Shown in pieces: positions 1 through 5,143 of a stretch of DNA of 5,143 nucleotides. The first letter of the stretch is position 1, and every line of letters begins with the position of its first letter. The DNA is from Sediminicultor sp035648055 (GTDB lineage Bacteria > Atribacterota > Phoenicimicrobiia > Phoenicimicrobiales > Phoenicimicrobiaceae), in assembly GCA_035648055.1 (NCBI GenBank), contig DASRMF010000018.1:1-5143 (forward strand). The letters run 5' to 3'. The notes under the pieces were generated by a model. It was not told the DNA's origin and did not search any database. It saw nothing but the letters and a program-made list of their open reading frames with translations. A program made the position numbers and the translations under genes.

Positions 1-336
1 TAATCCACTGCCTATAATATCCTTTATTTTTTTTCGGGGATGTAAAGATGAATAAGGATCCTGAAAAACTATCTGCATATTTCTGCGCAAACTTTTTTCT
101 AATTTTTTTATTTTAGTTATATCTTCTCCCTTGTAGAAGATGGACCCGGAAGTGGAGTCGATCAGATGAATCATCATCTTCCCCAAGGTGGTCTTTCCTG
201 AACCGGATTCACCTACTAATCCAAAAATATCTCTCTTATTAATTGAAAGAGAAACGCCATCGACTGCCTTCACGTGTTTGTGCTTCTTCCAGGGGAAGTA
301 TTTCTTAATTTCTTTAAGCTGAATCAGTTCTTCCAT
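1..336 (-). CDS. dppF: DppF/OppF-type peptide ABC transporter ATPase (N-terminal part, cut by window edge)
   Basis: This is the second ATP-hydrolysing subunit of the peptide importer; it acts on the cytoplasmic face with DppD to power DppB/DppC. Reading from the ATG at 336 gives 112 open codons to the window edge with no stop, so the gene is partial (family members run about 310-340 residues). The protein starts MEELIQLKEIKKYF and has the DppF-typical phrase AVDGVSL (24-30). The Walker A motif GESGSGKTT is at 42-50, and the Q-loop with MQIVFQDPYSSLHP is at 87-100. The signature, Walker B, H-loop and C-terminal region lie outside the window. The start is supported by a strong ribosome binding site (AGGGAGGA, 341-348) placed inside the end of dppD, and the two genes overlap by 23 nt in different frames, which suggests translational coupling. 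One small oddity: KRD precedes the Walker A strand (34-36), where relatives usually have a Gly-Glu turn. Family assignment is secure; the exact cargo is not. Confidence 0.93.
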   Translation of the reverse strand, partial: MEELIQLKEIKKYFPWKKHKHVKAVDGVSLSINKRDIFGLVGESGSGKTTLGKMMIHLIDSTSGSIFYKGEDITKIKKLEKSLRRNMQIVFQDPYSSLHPRKKIKDIIGSGL

Positions 337-1357
337 TTGCTCCTCCCTTGTATTCTCCTGCGTATTCTTCTTTTGACTTTTTATTATGACTTTCTTCGTA
401 TAAAAAACAGGCCGTTACATGATCTTTCTCTACTTGTAGGACCTGGGGTTTTTCTTTTTTACAGATAGGTTTTACGTAATCACAACGGGGATGAAATCTG
501 CAACCCAAAGGGGGATTCACTAAATCAGGGACATTCCCTCTAATCTCCACTAATTCCTTACTTCGGTCAGATGGGATTGCCTTTATCAAACCCTTAGTAT
601 AAGGGTGTTGAGGATTATTGATAATCTGGTCTACCGTGCCTACTTCTACCATATCTCCGGCATACATTACCCCTACTCTACTGCAAGTTTCGGCAACTAC
701 CGAAAGGTCATGAGTGATGAGCAGAATCGTAGCTCTGTGTTTGCTGATTAAATCTTTGAGTAAATTCAACACCTCGGCCTGAATAGAAACATCCAGGGCA
801 GTAGTCGGCTCATCGGCAATAAGCAGAGACGGCTCGGTAGATAACATCATAGCAATCATAACTCTCTGAGCCATTCCTCCGGATAATTGATGAGGAAATC
901 GACGGGCAATCTTTTCTGGTTGGGGTATATTGACTTCTTTTAGTAATTCGATGGCTCTCTTCCTGGCTTCACTTTCGTTCATATTTTTGTTGGCAATAAG
1001 TGCTTCGGCAATCTGGTCCCCATTATTTATAACTGGGTTTAAGGCGGCAATTGGGTACTGCATTATCATGGTAATTTCTTTACCGCGAATCTTTTCCCTG
1101 ATCTCTTCTTCGCTCATCTTTAAGAGGTTTTTTTGTTTAAATAATATTTCTCCTTCTTCAATCTTACCGGGATTTTGTACTAAATTAAGAACGGCAGAGG
1201 CAGTTACGCTCTTCCCACAACCGGTTTCTCCAACCAGACCGAAAAATTCACCCTCATAAATCTTCAGGTTAACTCCGTTTAAGGCTTTAACTATTCCCCG
1301 GTAAGTATAAAAATTCACCCTCAGGTCTTTTATCTCTAATAATGCTTCTTTGGCCAT
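314..1357 (-). CDS. dppD: DppD/OppD-type peptide ABC transporter ATPase
   Basis: This 347-residue protein is one half of the ATPase motor of the importer, at the cytoplasmic face of DppB/DppC. Visible motifs in order: Walker A GETGCGKS (43-50), Q-loop glutamine at 100, ABC signature LSGGMAQR (158-165), Walker B LLIADEP (178-184, catalytic Glu183), D-loop TALD (186-189) and switch histidine His216 in LLITHD. After the core comes the oligopeptide-transporter C-terminal domain with NPQHPYTKGL (248-257) and GCRFHPRC. It has four cysteines (286, 292, 299, 317) in the pattern that holds a [4Fe-4S] cluster in a structurally studied DppD homologue; a cluster here is inferred. The Q-loop reads MQYPIAALNP, whereas relatives usually have FQDP/FQEP. 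A 27-residue hydrophilic tail after the last cysteine runs across the start of dppF. The ATG at 1357 follows dppC by 3 nt and has a ribosome binding site (GGGGGAGG, 1367-1374) inside dppC, 9 nt upstream. Intact length and motifs make the assignment firm. Confidence 0.96.
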   Translation of the reverse strand: MAKEALLEIKDLRVNFYTYRGIVKALNGVNLKIYEGEFFGLVGETGCGKSVTASAVLNLVQNPGKIEEGEILFKQKNLLKMSEEEIREKIRGKEITMIMQYPIAALNPVINNGDQIAEALIANKNMNESEARKRAIELLKEVNIPQPEKIARRFPHQLSGGMAQRVMIAMMLSTEPSLLIADEPTTALDVSIQAEVLNLLKDLISKHRATILLITHDLSVVAETCSRVGVMYAGDMVEVGTVDQIINNPQHPYTKGLIKAIPSDRSKELVEIRGNVPDLVNPPLGCRFHPRCDYVKPICKKEKPQVLQVEKDHVTACFLYEESHNKKSKEEYAGEYKGGANGRTDSA

Positions 1358-1360
1358 TAA

Positions 1361-2269
1361 TTACTGCCTCCCCCTTCTGAGGTGGGGATCAGAAATATCC
1401 CTTATCCCGTCACCTAATAAATTGAAACCAAAGACCGCCAGCAGAATGGCAAATCCCGGAAAGGTTGGTACCCACCATTGATTGACTAAAAAGTTTCTTC
1501 CCGTACTCACCATCAGACCCCAATCCGGAGTAGGAGGTTGAGCACCCAATCCCAGAAAACTCATTCCGGCGGCAATGCGGATGATATTTCCCATATCCAG
1601 GGTAGCCCGAACAATTAGAGTAGATATACATATGGGTAAAATATTAAAAACCAGTATCTTAAAATTAGAAGTGCCTAAAGCCCTTTCCGCTTCAATAAAG
1701 GTCCTTTCTTTGATGCTTAAGGTTTCTCCCCGGGCTAATCGGGCGTAGACCGGCCACATAGTCAGGGCAATGGCTATCATAGTATTTCTGAGACTGGGCC
1801 CTAATGCCGTCCCAATAGCCATAGCCAGGATAAGCCGTGGAAAAGCCATAAATATATCAGCAATCCTCATGATAATTTCATCAACCCATCCCCCAAAATA
1901 ACCGGCAGTAAGTCCCAGCAAAATACCTAAAGGTAAATCTATAGCCAAGACAATTAACACAATCTTCAGGGCTACTCCTGCCCCGTAGATTATTCGGGAA
2001 AGAATATCTCTCCCCAATTCATCGGTACCCAGCAGATGAACCTGAGAAGGAACTGCTAATCTGTTATCCAGGTTCATGGTTACAGGGTCATAAGGGGCAA
2101 TATAAGGAGCAAAGATTGCCATAATAATTAAAATTAATATTATAGCTAAGCCGACCATGGTCAGCGGACTCTTTTTTATTAGATAAACGGTTTCTTTAAA
2201 GTCAGAGACTTCCGAAGAATGTCTCTTCACCCAAGAGGTTATCCAATTTTGTAAATTTTCCTTAGCCAA
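1361..2269 (-). CDS. dppC: DppC/OppC-type peptide ABC transporter permease
   Basis: This 302-residue inner-membrane permease pairs with DppB to form the translocation channel. A cytosolic N-terminal stretch of about 34 residues leads into the OppC N-terminal segment (KSPLTMVG, then a membrane span at about 37-54, then APYIAPYDP). Next come the family phrase LLGTDELGRDILSR (79-92) and the binding-protein-dependent permease domain with about five further spans (approximately 98-122, 134-154, 162-178, 205-225, 268-287). The EAA coupling loop that docks onto the ATPases is FIEAERALGTS (191-201). The OppC signature GMSFLGLGAQPPTPDWG is at 235-251, and the C-terminus is NLLGDGIRDISDPHLRRG. The start codon is TTG at 2269, supported by a good ribosome binding site 8 nt upstream; the next in-frame ATG (residue 38) would remove part of the first span. 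It follows dppB by 13 nt and precedes dppD by 3 nt. Length is normal for the family. Confidence 0.95.
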   Translation of the reverse strand: MAKENLQNWITSWVKRHSSEVSDFKETVYLIKKSPLTMVGLAIILILIIMAIFAPYIAPYDPVTMNLDNRLAVPSQVHLLGTDELGRDILSRIIYGAGVALKIVLIVLAIDLPLGILLGLTAGYFGGWVDEIIMRIADIFMAFPRLILAMAIGTALGPSLRNTMIAIALTMWPVYARLARGETLSIKERTFIEAERALGTSNFKILVFNILPICISTLIVRATLDMGNIIRIAAGMSFLGLGAQPPTPDWGLMVSTGRNFLVNQWWVPTFPGFAILLAVFGFNLLGDGIRDISDPHLRRGRQ

Positions 2270-2277
2270 ATTATTTA

Positions 2278-2284
2278 CCTTCCT
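2278..2284 (-). promoter_or_regulatory. Ribosome binding site supporting the TTG start of dppC
   Basis: On the minus strand AGGAAGG lies 8 nt upstream of the TTG at 2269. It overlaps the TAG stop of dppB, so ribosomes ending dppB would finish on top of the dppC site. No ATG is available near this position, which makes TTG the best start choice. Confidence 0.8.
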
Positions 2285-3287
2285 AATATTTAATCCTGGG
2301 ATCTAAAACTGAGTAGAGCAAATCGACTATCAAATTACTCAGAGCATAACAAATAGCGATTAAGGTAACTGAACCTATCACCGCATTTAAATCGAGAGAT
2401 AAAAAGGAATTTACCGTATACCTTCCCAAGCCGGGATATCCGAAAACGGTCTCGGTCAACACCGAACCTTCCAGCATGTAGCCGAAAGATATTCCTATCA
2501 TGGTTAGTATCGGGATAGAGGCATTTCTGAAAGCGTGTTTGAAGATAACCACTCTTTCCTTTAATCCTTTAACCCGGGCAGTCCTAACATATTCTTCATT
2601 AAGGACCTCGAGCATCGAGGACCTGGTAACCCTGCATATATAGGCCGTTTGAATCCATCCCAGGACCAAAGCCGGACCTAATAAGTGATAAAGAGCATCC
2701 CAGAAAGTCCTAAATTGACCGGCTATTAAGCTGTCCAATAGATAAAGTCCGCTTATCATGGGAGGAGGGGAAATACTGGGGGATAATCTCCCTCCAGCGG
2801 GGATAAGGCCTAAATGATAATACAAAATTAAAATAAATAATAAACCCAACCAGAAGGCGGGCATCGATATTCCCACCAGAGAAAATACTCTGCTTACATT
2901 ATCCTGCCATTGATTTCTCTTAACCGCGGAAATTACGCCGATAAATACACCCAAGATTATGGCGATTAACATGGCTAATAGACATAATTCTACGGTAGCA
3001 GGAAAATATACTCTAAGGTCTTCCGAAACTTGGTTTTGAGTCCTTAGGGATATCCCGAAATTCCAATTAGGTAATCCTTTGAGATAGCGGGTGTACTGTT
3101 GACCCAGAGGCAAATCCAGACCCAATTCCTTTTCCATCTTTACTACTAACTCCTCCGGGGCATTTTCCCCTAAAATTGCACCTACCGGATCGGAGGGGAT
3201 TACGTGGGAAATAAAAAAAGTAATGGTTACTACTCCAAAAATAACTATAACAAACAATATTAATCTTTTTATTAGGTATTTTAGCAT
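2283..3287 (-). CDS. dppB: DppB/OppB-type peptide ABC transporter permease
   Basis: This 334-residue inner-membrane permease forms the channel with DppC. The N-terminus (MLKYLIKRLI) leads straight into the first span (about 9-29), followed by the family phrase FFISHVIPSDPV (24-35). An extracytoplasmic loop contains LGLDLPLGQQYTRYL (55-69) and NFGISL, both typical of OppB proteins. Further spans sit near 99-121, 134-157, 199-219, 257-277 and 303-325, six in all. The EAA loop that couples to the ATPases is EYVRTARVKGLKERVV (232-247), followed by HAFRNASIPI (251-260). The conserved late motifs are GSVLTETVFGYPGLGR (274-289) and the C-terminus VLDPRIKY. The ATG at 3287 is the natural family start, but its ribosome binding site is poor: only AGGA, about 13 nt upstream in an A-rich leader, in contrast to the strong sites of the other genes. 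This could lower its expression relative to the binding protein. It lies 221 nt downstream of the binding-protein gene, beyond a strong hairpin. Confidence 0.96.
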   Translation of the reverse strand: MLKYLIKRLILFVIVIFGVVTITFFISHVIPSDPVGAILGENAPEELVVKMEKELGLDLPLGQQYTRYLKGLPNWNFGISLRTQNQVSEDLRVYFPATVELCLLAMLIAIILGVFIGVISAVKRNQWQDNVSRVFSLVGISMPAFWLGLLFILILYYHLGLIPAGGRLSPSISPPPMISGLYLLDSLIAGQFRTFWDALYHLLGPALVLGWIQTAYICRVTRSSMLEVLNEEYVRTARVKGLKERVVIFKHAFRNASIPILTMIGISFGYMLEGSVLTETVFGYPGLGRYTVNSFLSLDLNAVIGSVTLIAICYALSNLIVDLLYSVLDPRIKY

Positions 3288-3377
3288 CTGTAATCTATAA
3301 TCCTATTCTTAACTTTTTCTTATTATTATTTTAACTTCGTATTTACTCTAAATATTTAAATTTAACTAACTGTTTAG

Positions 3378-3421
3378 CTGTGCCGTATATACCCTTTGCA
3401 TTGTGAGTATATACGGCACAG
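3378..3421 (-). repeat. Perfect 15-bp inverted repeat (mRNA hairpin) between the binding-protein gene and dppB
   Basis: The arms CTGTGCCGTATATAC (3378-3392) and GTATATACGGCACAG (3407-3421) are exact reverse complements around a 14-nt loop. In the minus-strand transcript two more pairs (U-G, then C-G) can form inside, giving about 17 pairs and a 10-nt loop. No run of U follows on the minus strand, so it is not a standard intrinsic terminator. It sits in the 221-nt gap 3288-3508, the only sizeable non-coding stretch in the window and otherwise AT-rich. Its position matches hairpins between binding-protein and permease genes in known importer operons (oppA-oppB, malE-malF), which protect the upstream mRNA from 3' decay. 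That role is inferred; an operator or a dispersed palindromic repeat remains possible. Confidence 0.75.
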
Positions 3422-3442
3422 TTTACTTGACACTGACATTTT

Positions 3443-3454
3443 AACATATATGTT
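3443..3454. other. 12-bp perfect palindrome, possible operator
   Basis: AACATATATGTT is its own reverse complement and lies 21 bp from the hairpin, in the same gap. A symmetric site of this size could bind a dimeric regulator, but such palindromes also arise by chance in AT-rich DNA. No second copy was seen near the binding-protein start. Function is unsupported beyond symmetry and position. Confidence 0.25.
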
Positions 3455-3508
3455 CTACGAAAAATACTCTTTGTTAAAACATCTTCAACTAAATTGAAAA
3501 GTTGCGCC

Positions 3509-5077
3509 TTAGTCTTTTAGAGTTATGAGCTCCCAAGGTGTCTGGGTTAGTTCGTTCAGGATAAAATTACCAACTCTATCGTTTAACCCTATTTGCATAA
3601 TTTGTTGGTAAAGTATCTTAAAAACGCTATCATTCTGCCACTTTTTCTGTAAATCTATATAGACTTTTTCTCGTTCGCCTCTATCTTGTATAAAGGCAGC
3701 CTTTTCTACCATATCGGTAAGTTCAGGATTGGCATAGGCATTTCTCCAGGCTAATTGTTTTATTGTCGCCTCGTCACTAGTAGTCCGACAATGGGCAAAT
3801 GGCTTGGCATTGGCATCAGGATCAGCATAATCAGCTCCCCATCGGGCCATAACCAGCTCTAATCCCTGTTCTCTATATTTACCCAATAGAGTAGTGTAAG
3901 CAATTACCTCCAGATTAGTCTTTATGCCCACTTGTTCGAGATAGGATTTAACCACTATTCCTTCGGTGGATAAGAAATCAGGAACGGTTAAAGTGATTTC
4001 AAAACCATTCGGATAGCCGGCTTCCGCTAACAATTCTTTGGCTTTTTCAGGGTTATAGGGTACTTCTTCTTCATCAGAATAAGCGAACATACCTTTAGGA
4101 ATAAAGGTATGAAGTTCGGTTACACCGCCTCCTACAGCCTTTATAACTGCCTCGACGTCTATAGCAGATTTAACCGCCCTTCTAACCAGGACATTATCTG
4201 TAGGCGGGGTCTGCCCATTCATACCAAAGTAGACTAATTTGAATTGTGGTTTAGAGAGAGTGTAGGTTCCTTTGGTCTTCTCCACATCCGGAATCTGGTC
4301 CTGTTCGAGGTTCCAGGCTACATCGATAGTGCCGCCTTTAAGCTGAAGGAGCTGACTGGACGATTCGGGTACATCTATTATTATAATCTTATCTACTTCT
4401 GGTTTAGGCCCCCAATAATTTTCGTTAACCTCAAAGATTAACTTCTGATTTCTCTCCCAGCTGACTAATTTATAAGGGCCGCTTCCTACCGAGTTTTCTG
4501 TTAAGTAAGCCATCCCCATATCACCGTCTACATTATATTCTTCGGCAACCTTCGGATTTACGGTGCCTGTAACAGAATAGGTCATACAGGACAGAACTAA
4601 ACTGGGGGAATAGGCCTTATCCATAGTTATCTGAACTTTATTACCAATGGCTTTGATAGAATCCTCGGTTACTCCGAATTGAGTGATTACCCAGGAGGGA
4701 GCTTGAGCCAACTTAACTACCCTTTTTAATGAATAAGCTACTGCTTCAGCATCCACCGGGTCACCATTAGAGAATTTTGCTCCATCTCTTATGGTAAAGG
4801 TTATGTTGTTGCCGGAAAATTCCCAGGATTCTGCTATCCCCGGTTCAATTTCGCTGGCTGAGCCGGGTTTAAATCTGACTAACTTATCGTATACATTATC
4901 TAAAATCCAGCTTCCCTCAAATTCGTAGGCTTTTGCAGGATCTAAAGAGACTATAGGACTGGTATTCATGCCTATAACCATTACTTTTTCAGCAGAATAG
5001 ACACCGCCACTGATAGCCAAAACAAAGGCAAGAGTCAGCATTAAGCTTAAAATTAAGGTCCTTTTACTTTTTAACAT
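3509..5077 (-). CDS. Peptide ABC transporter substrate-binding protein (family 5, DppA/OppA-like)
   Basis: This 522-residue secreted protein captures substrate and delivers it to DppB/DppC. Its N-terminus is a classical signal peptide: basic MLKSKR, a hydrophobic core at about 8-22, and probable cleavage after VYS (28) or the next Ala. There is no lipobox cysteine, so it should be a free periplasmic protein, not a lipoprotein. Family 5 hallmarks follow: PGIAESWEF (79-87), FTIRDGAKFSNGDPV (94-108) with AVAYSLKRV, GSGPYKLVSWER (198-209), NENYWGPKP (218-226), VRRAVKSAID (298-307), YNPEKAKELLAEAGYPNGFE (341-360) and RWGADYADPD (412-421). Asp416 in the last motif sits where OppA-type proteins have the aspartate that holds the peptide amino group, which favours peptide cargo. 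Only two cysteines remain (164, 430). I chose the ATG at 5077; an in-frame ATG at 5137 would add 20 residues ahead of the signal peptide and lacks a ribosome binding site. It is the first gene of the operon. The 66 nt upstream contain no clear promoter. Confidence 0.95.
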   Translation of the reverse strand: MLKSKRTLILSLMLTLAFVLAISGGVYSAEKVMVIGMNTSPIVSLDPAKAYEFEGSWILDNVYDKLVRFKPGSASEIEPGIAESWEFSGNNITFTIRDGAKFSNGDPVDAEAVAYSLKRVVKLAQAPSWVITQFGVTEDSIKAIGNKVQITMDKAYSPSLVLSCMTYSVTGTVNPKVAEEYNVDGDMGMAYLTENSVGSGPYKLVSWERNQKLIFEVNENYWGPKPEVDKIIIIDVPESSSQLLQLKGGTIDVAWNLEQDQIPDVEKTKGTYTLSKPQFKLVYFGMNGQTPPTDNVLVRRAVKSAIDVEAVIKAVGGGVTELHTFIPKGMFAYSDEEEVPYNPEKAKELLAEAGYPNGFEITLTVPDFLSTEGIVVKSYLEQVGIKTNLEVIAYTTLLGKYREQGLELVMARWGADYADPDANAKPFAHCRTTSDEATIKQLAWRNAYANPELTDMVEKAAFIQDRGEREKVYIDLQKKWQNDSVFKILYQQIMQIGLNDRVGNFILNELTQTPWELITLKD

Positions 5078-5087
5078 TAAAAAATAT

Positions 5088-5093
5088 CCTCCT
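5088..5093 (-). promoter_or_regulatory. Ribosome binding site fixing the start of the substrate-binding protein gene
   Basis: A consensus AGGAGG on the minus strand lies 10 nt upstream of the ATG at 5077, separated by an AT-only spacer. It decides between this start and the upstream in-frame ATG at 5137. It is one of the strongest sites in the window, consistent with high production of the binding protein. Confidence 0.85.
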
Positions 5094-5143
5094 ATAATTT
5101 TTATTAATCTAAGAAAAAAGTAAAGAAACGGAAACAATTTTTT

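Noticed and set aside
930..1259. Plus-strand open frame of 109 codons opposite dppD.
   Set aside because: It lies wholly opposite the conserved ATPase core, shows no recognisable domain, and is best explained as a by-product of dppD codon use.
3343..3447. Small minus-strand reading frame of 34 codons spanning the hairpin, with three cysteines near its N-terminus.
   Set aside because: It has no ribosome binding site, its coding content is dictated by the inverted repeat, and its length is within chance for the gap.
3486..3504. Short inverted repeat CAACT/AGTTG just after the binding-protein stop codon, considered as a terminator.
   Set aside because: Only five pairs, AT-rich loop, and no U-tract directly after it on the minus strand; too weak to call.
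4244..4441. Plus-strand open frame of 65 codons opposite the binding-protein gene.
   Set aside because: No ribosome binding site or known motif, and fully antisense to a well-supported gene.
5078..5137. N-terminal extension of the binding protein starting at the upstream ATG (5137).
   Set aside because: It would place 20 residues ahead of a normal signal peptide, has no ribosome binding site, and would run through the strong AGGAGG that serves the ATG at 5077.
5094..5143. Possible operon promoter (TTGTTT near the right edge followed by AT-rich sequence).
   Set aside because: No acceptable -10 hexamer at 16-18 nt spacing; the match is poor and the region is cut by the window edge.

Overview
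The window holds most of one ABC-type peptide importer operon (Dpp/Opp family, peptide/nickel class). Every gene lies on the minus strand, so transcription runs from the right edge to the left edge. In transcription order the genes are a secreted family 5 substrate-binding protein (3509-5077), permease DppB/OppB (2283-3287), permease DppC/OppC (1361-2269), ATPase DppD/OppD (314-1357), and the first 112 codons of ATPase DppF/OppF (1-336), which is cut by the left edge. This is the standard five-gene order of the family. All recognisable catalytic and coupling motifs are intact, and there is no sign of decay, insertion or foreign sequence.

The last four genes are tightly packed. The dppB-dppC gap is 13 nt, the dppC-dppD gap is 3 nt, and dppD and dppF overlap by 23 nt. 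Each downstream ribosome binding site is embedded in or touches the end of the preceding gene, which suggests translational coupling. The only real intergenic space is the 221 nt between the binding-protein gene and dppB (3288-3508). It is AT-rich, contains no convincing gene, and carries a perfect 15-bp inverted repeat (3378-3392 / 3407-3421). This is the most notable non-coding signal in the window. It is probably an mRNA hairpin that lets the binding protein be made in excess over the membrane parts. A 12-bp perfect palindrome lies at 3443-3454. The 66 nt to the right of the binding-protein gene hold a good ribosome binding site and an AT-rich leader but no convincing promoter. The operon promoter probably lies beyond the right edge.

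Working model (family knowledge plus inference): the binding protein captures short peptides outside the inner membrane, DppB and DppC form the channel, and DppD and DppF form a heterodimeric ATP motor. Substrate specificity cannot be fixed from sequence alone. Peptides are the most likely cargo.

The organism is a low-to-moderate GC bacterium with strong AGGAGG-type ribosome binding sites. The binding protein has an ordinary signal peptide without a lipobox cysteine, which fits a periplasm-bearing (diderm) lineage better than a typical monoderm Firmicute. Thermotogota-, Atribacterota- or Halanaerobiales-like groups would fit, but this is a guess. I found no previously undescribed system here; the region is essentially an ordinary housekeeping or nutrient-uptake operon.
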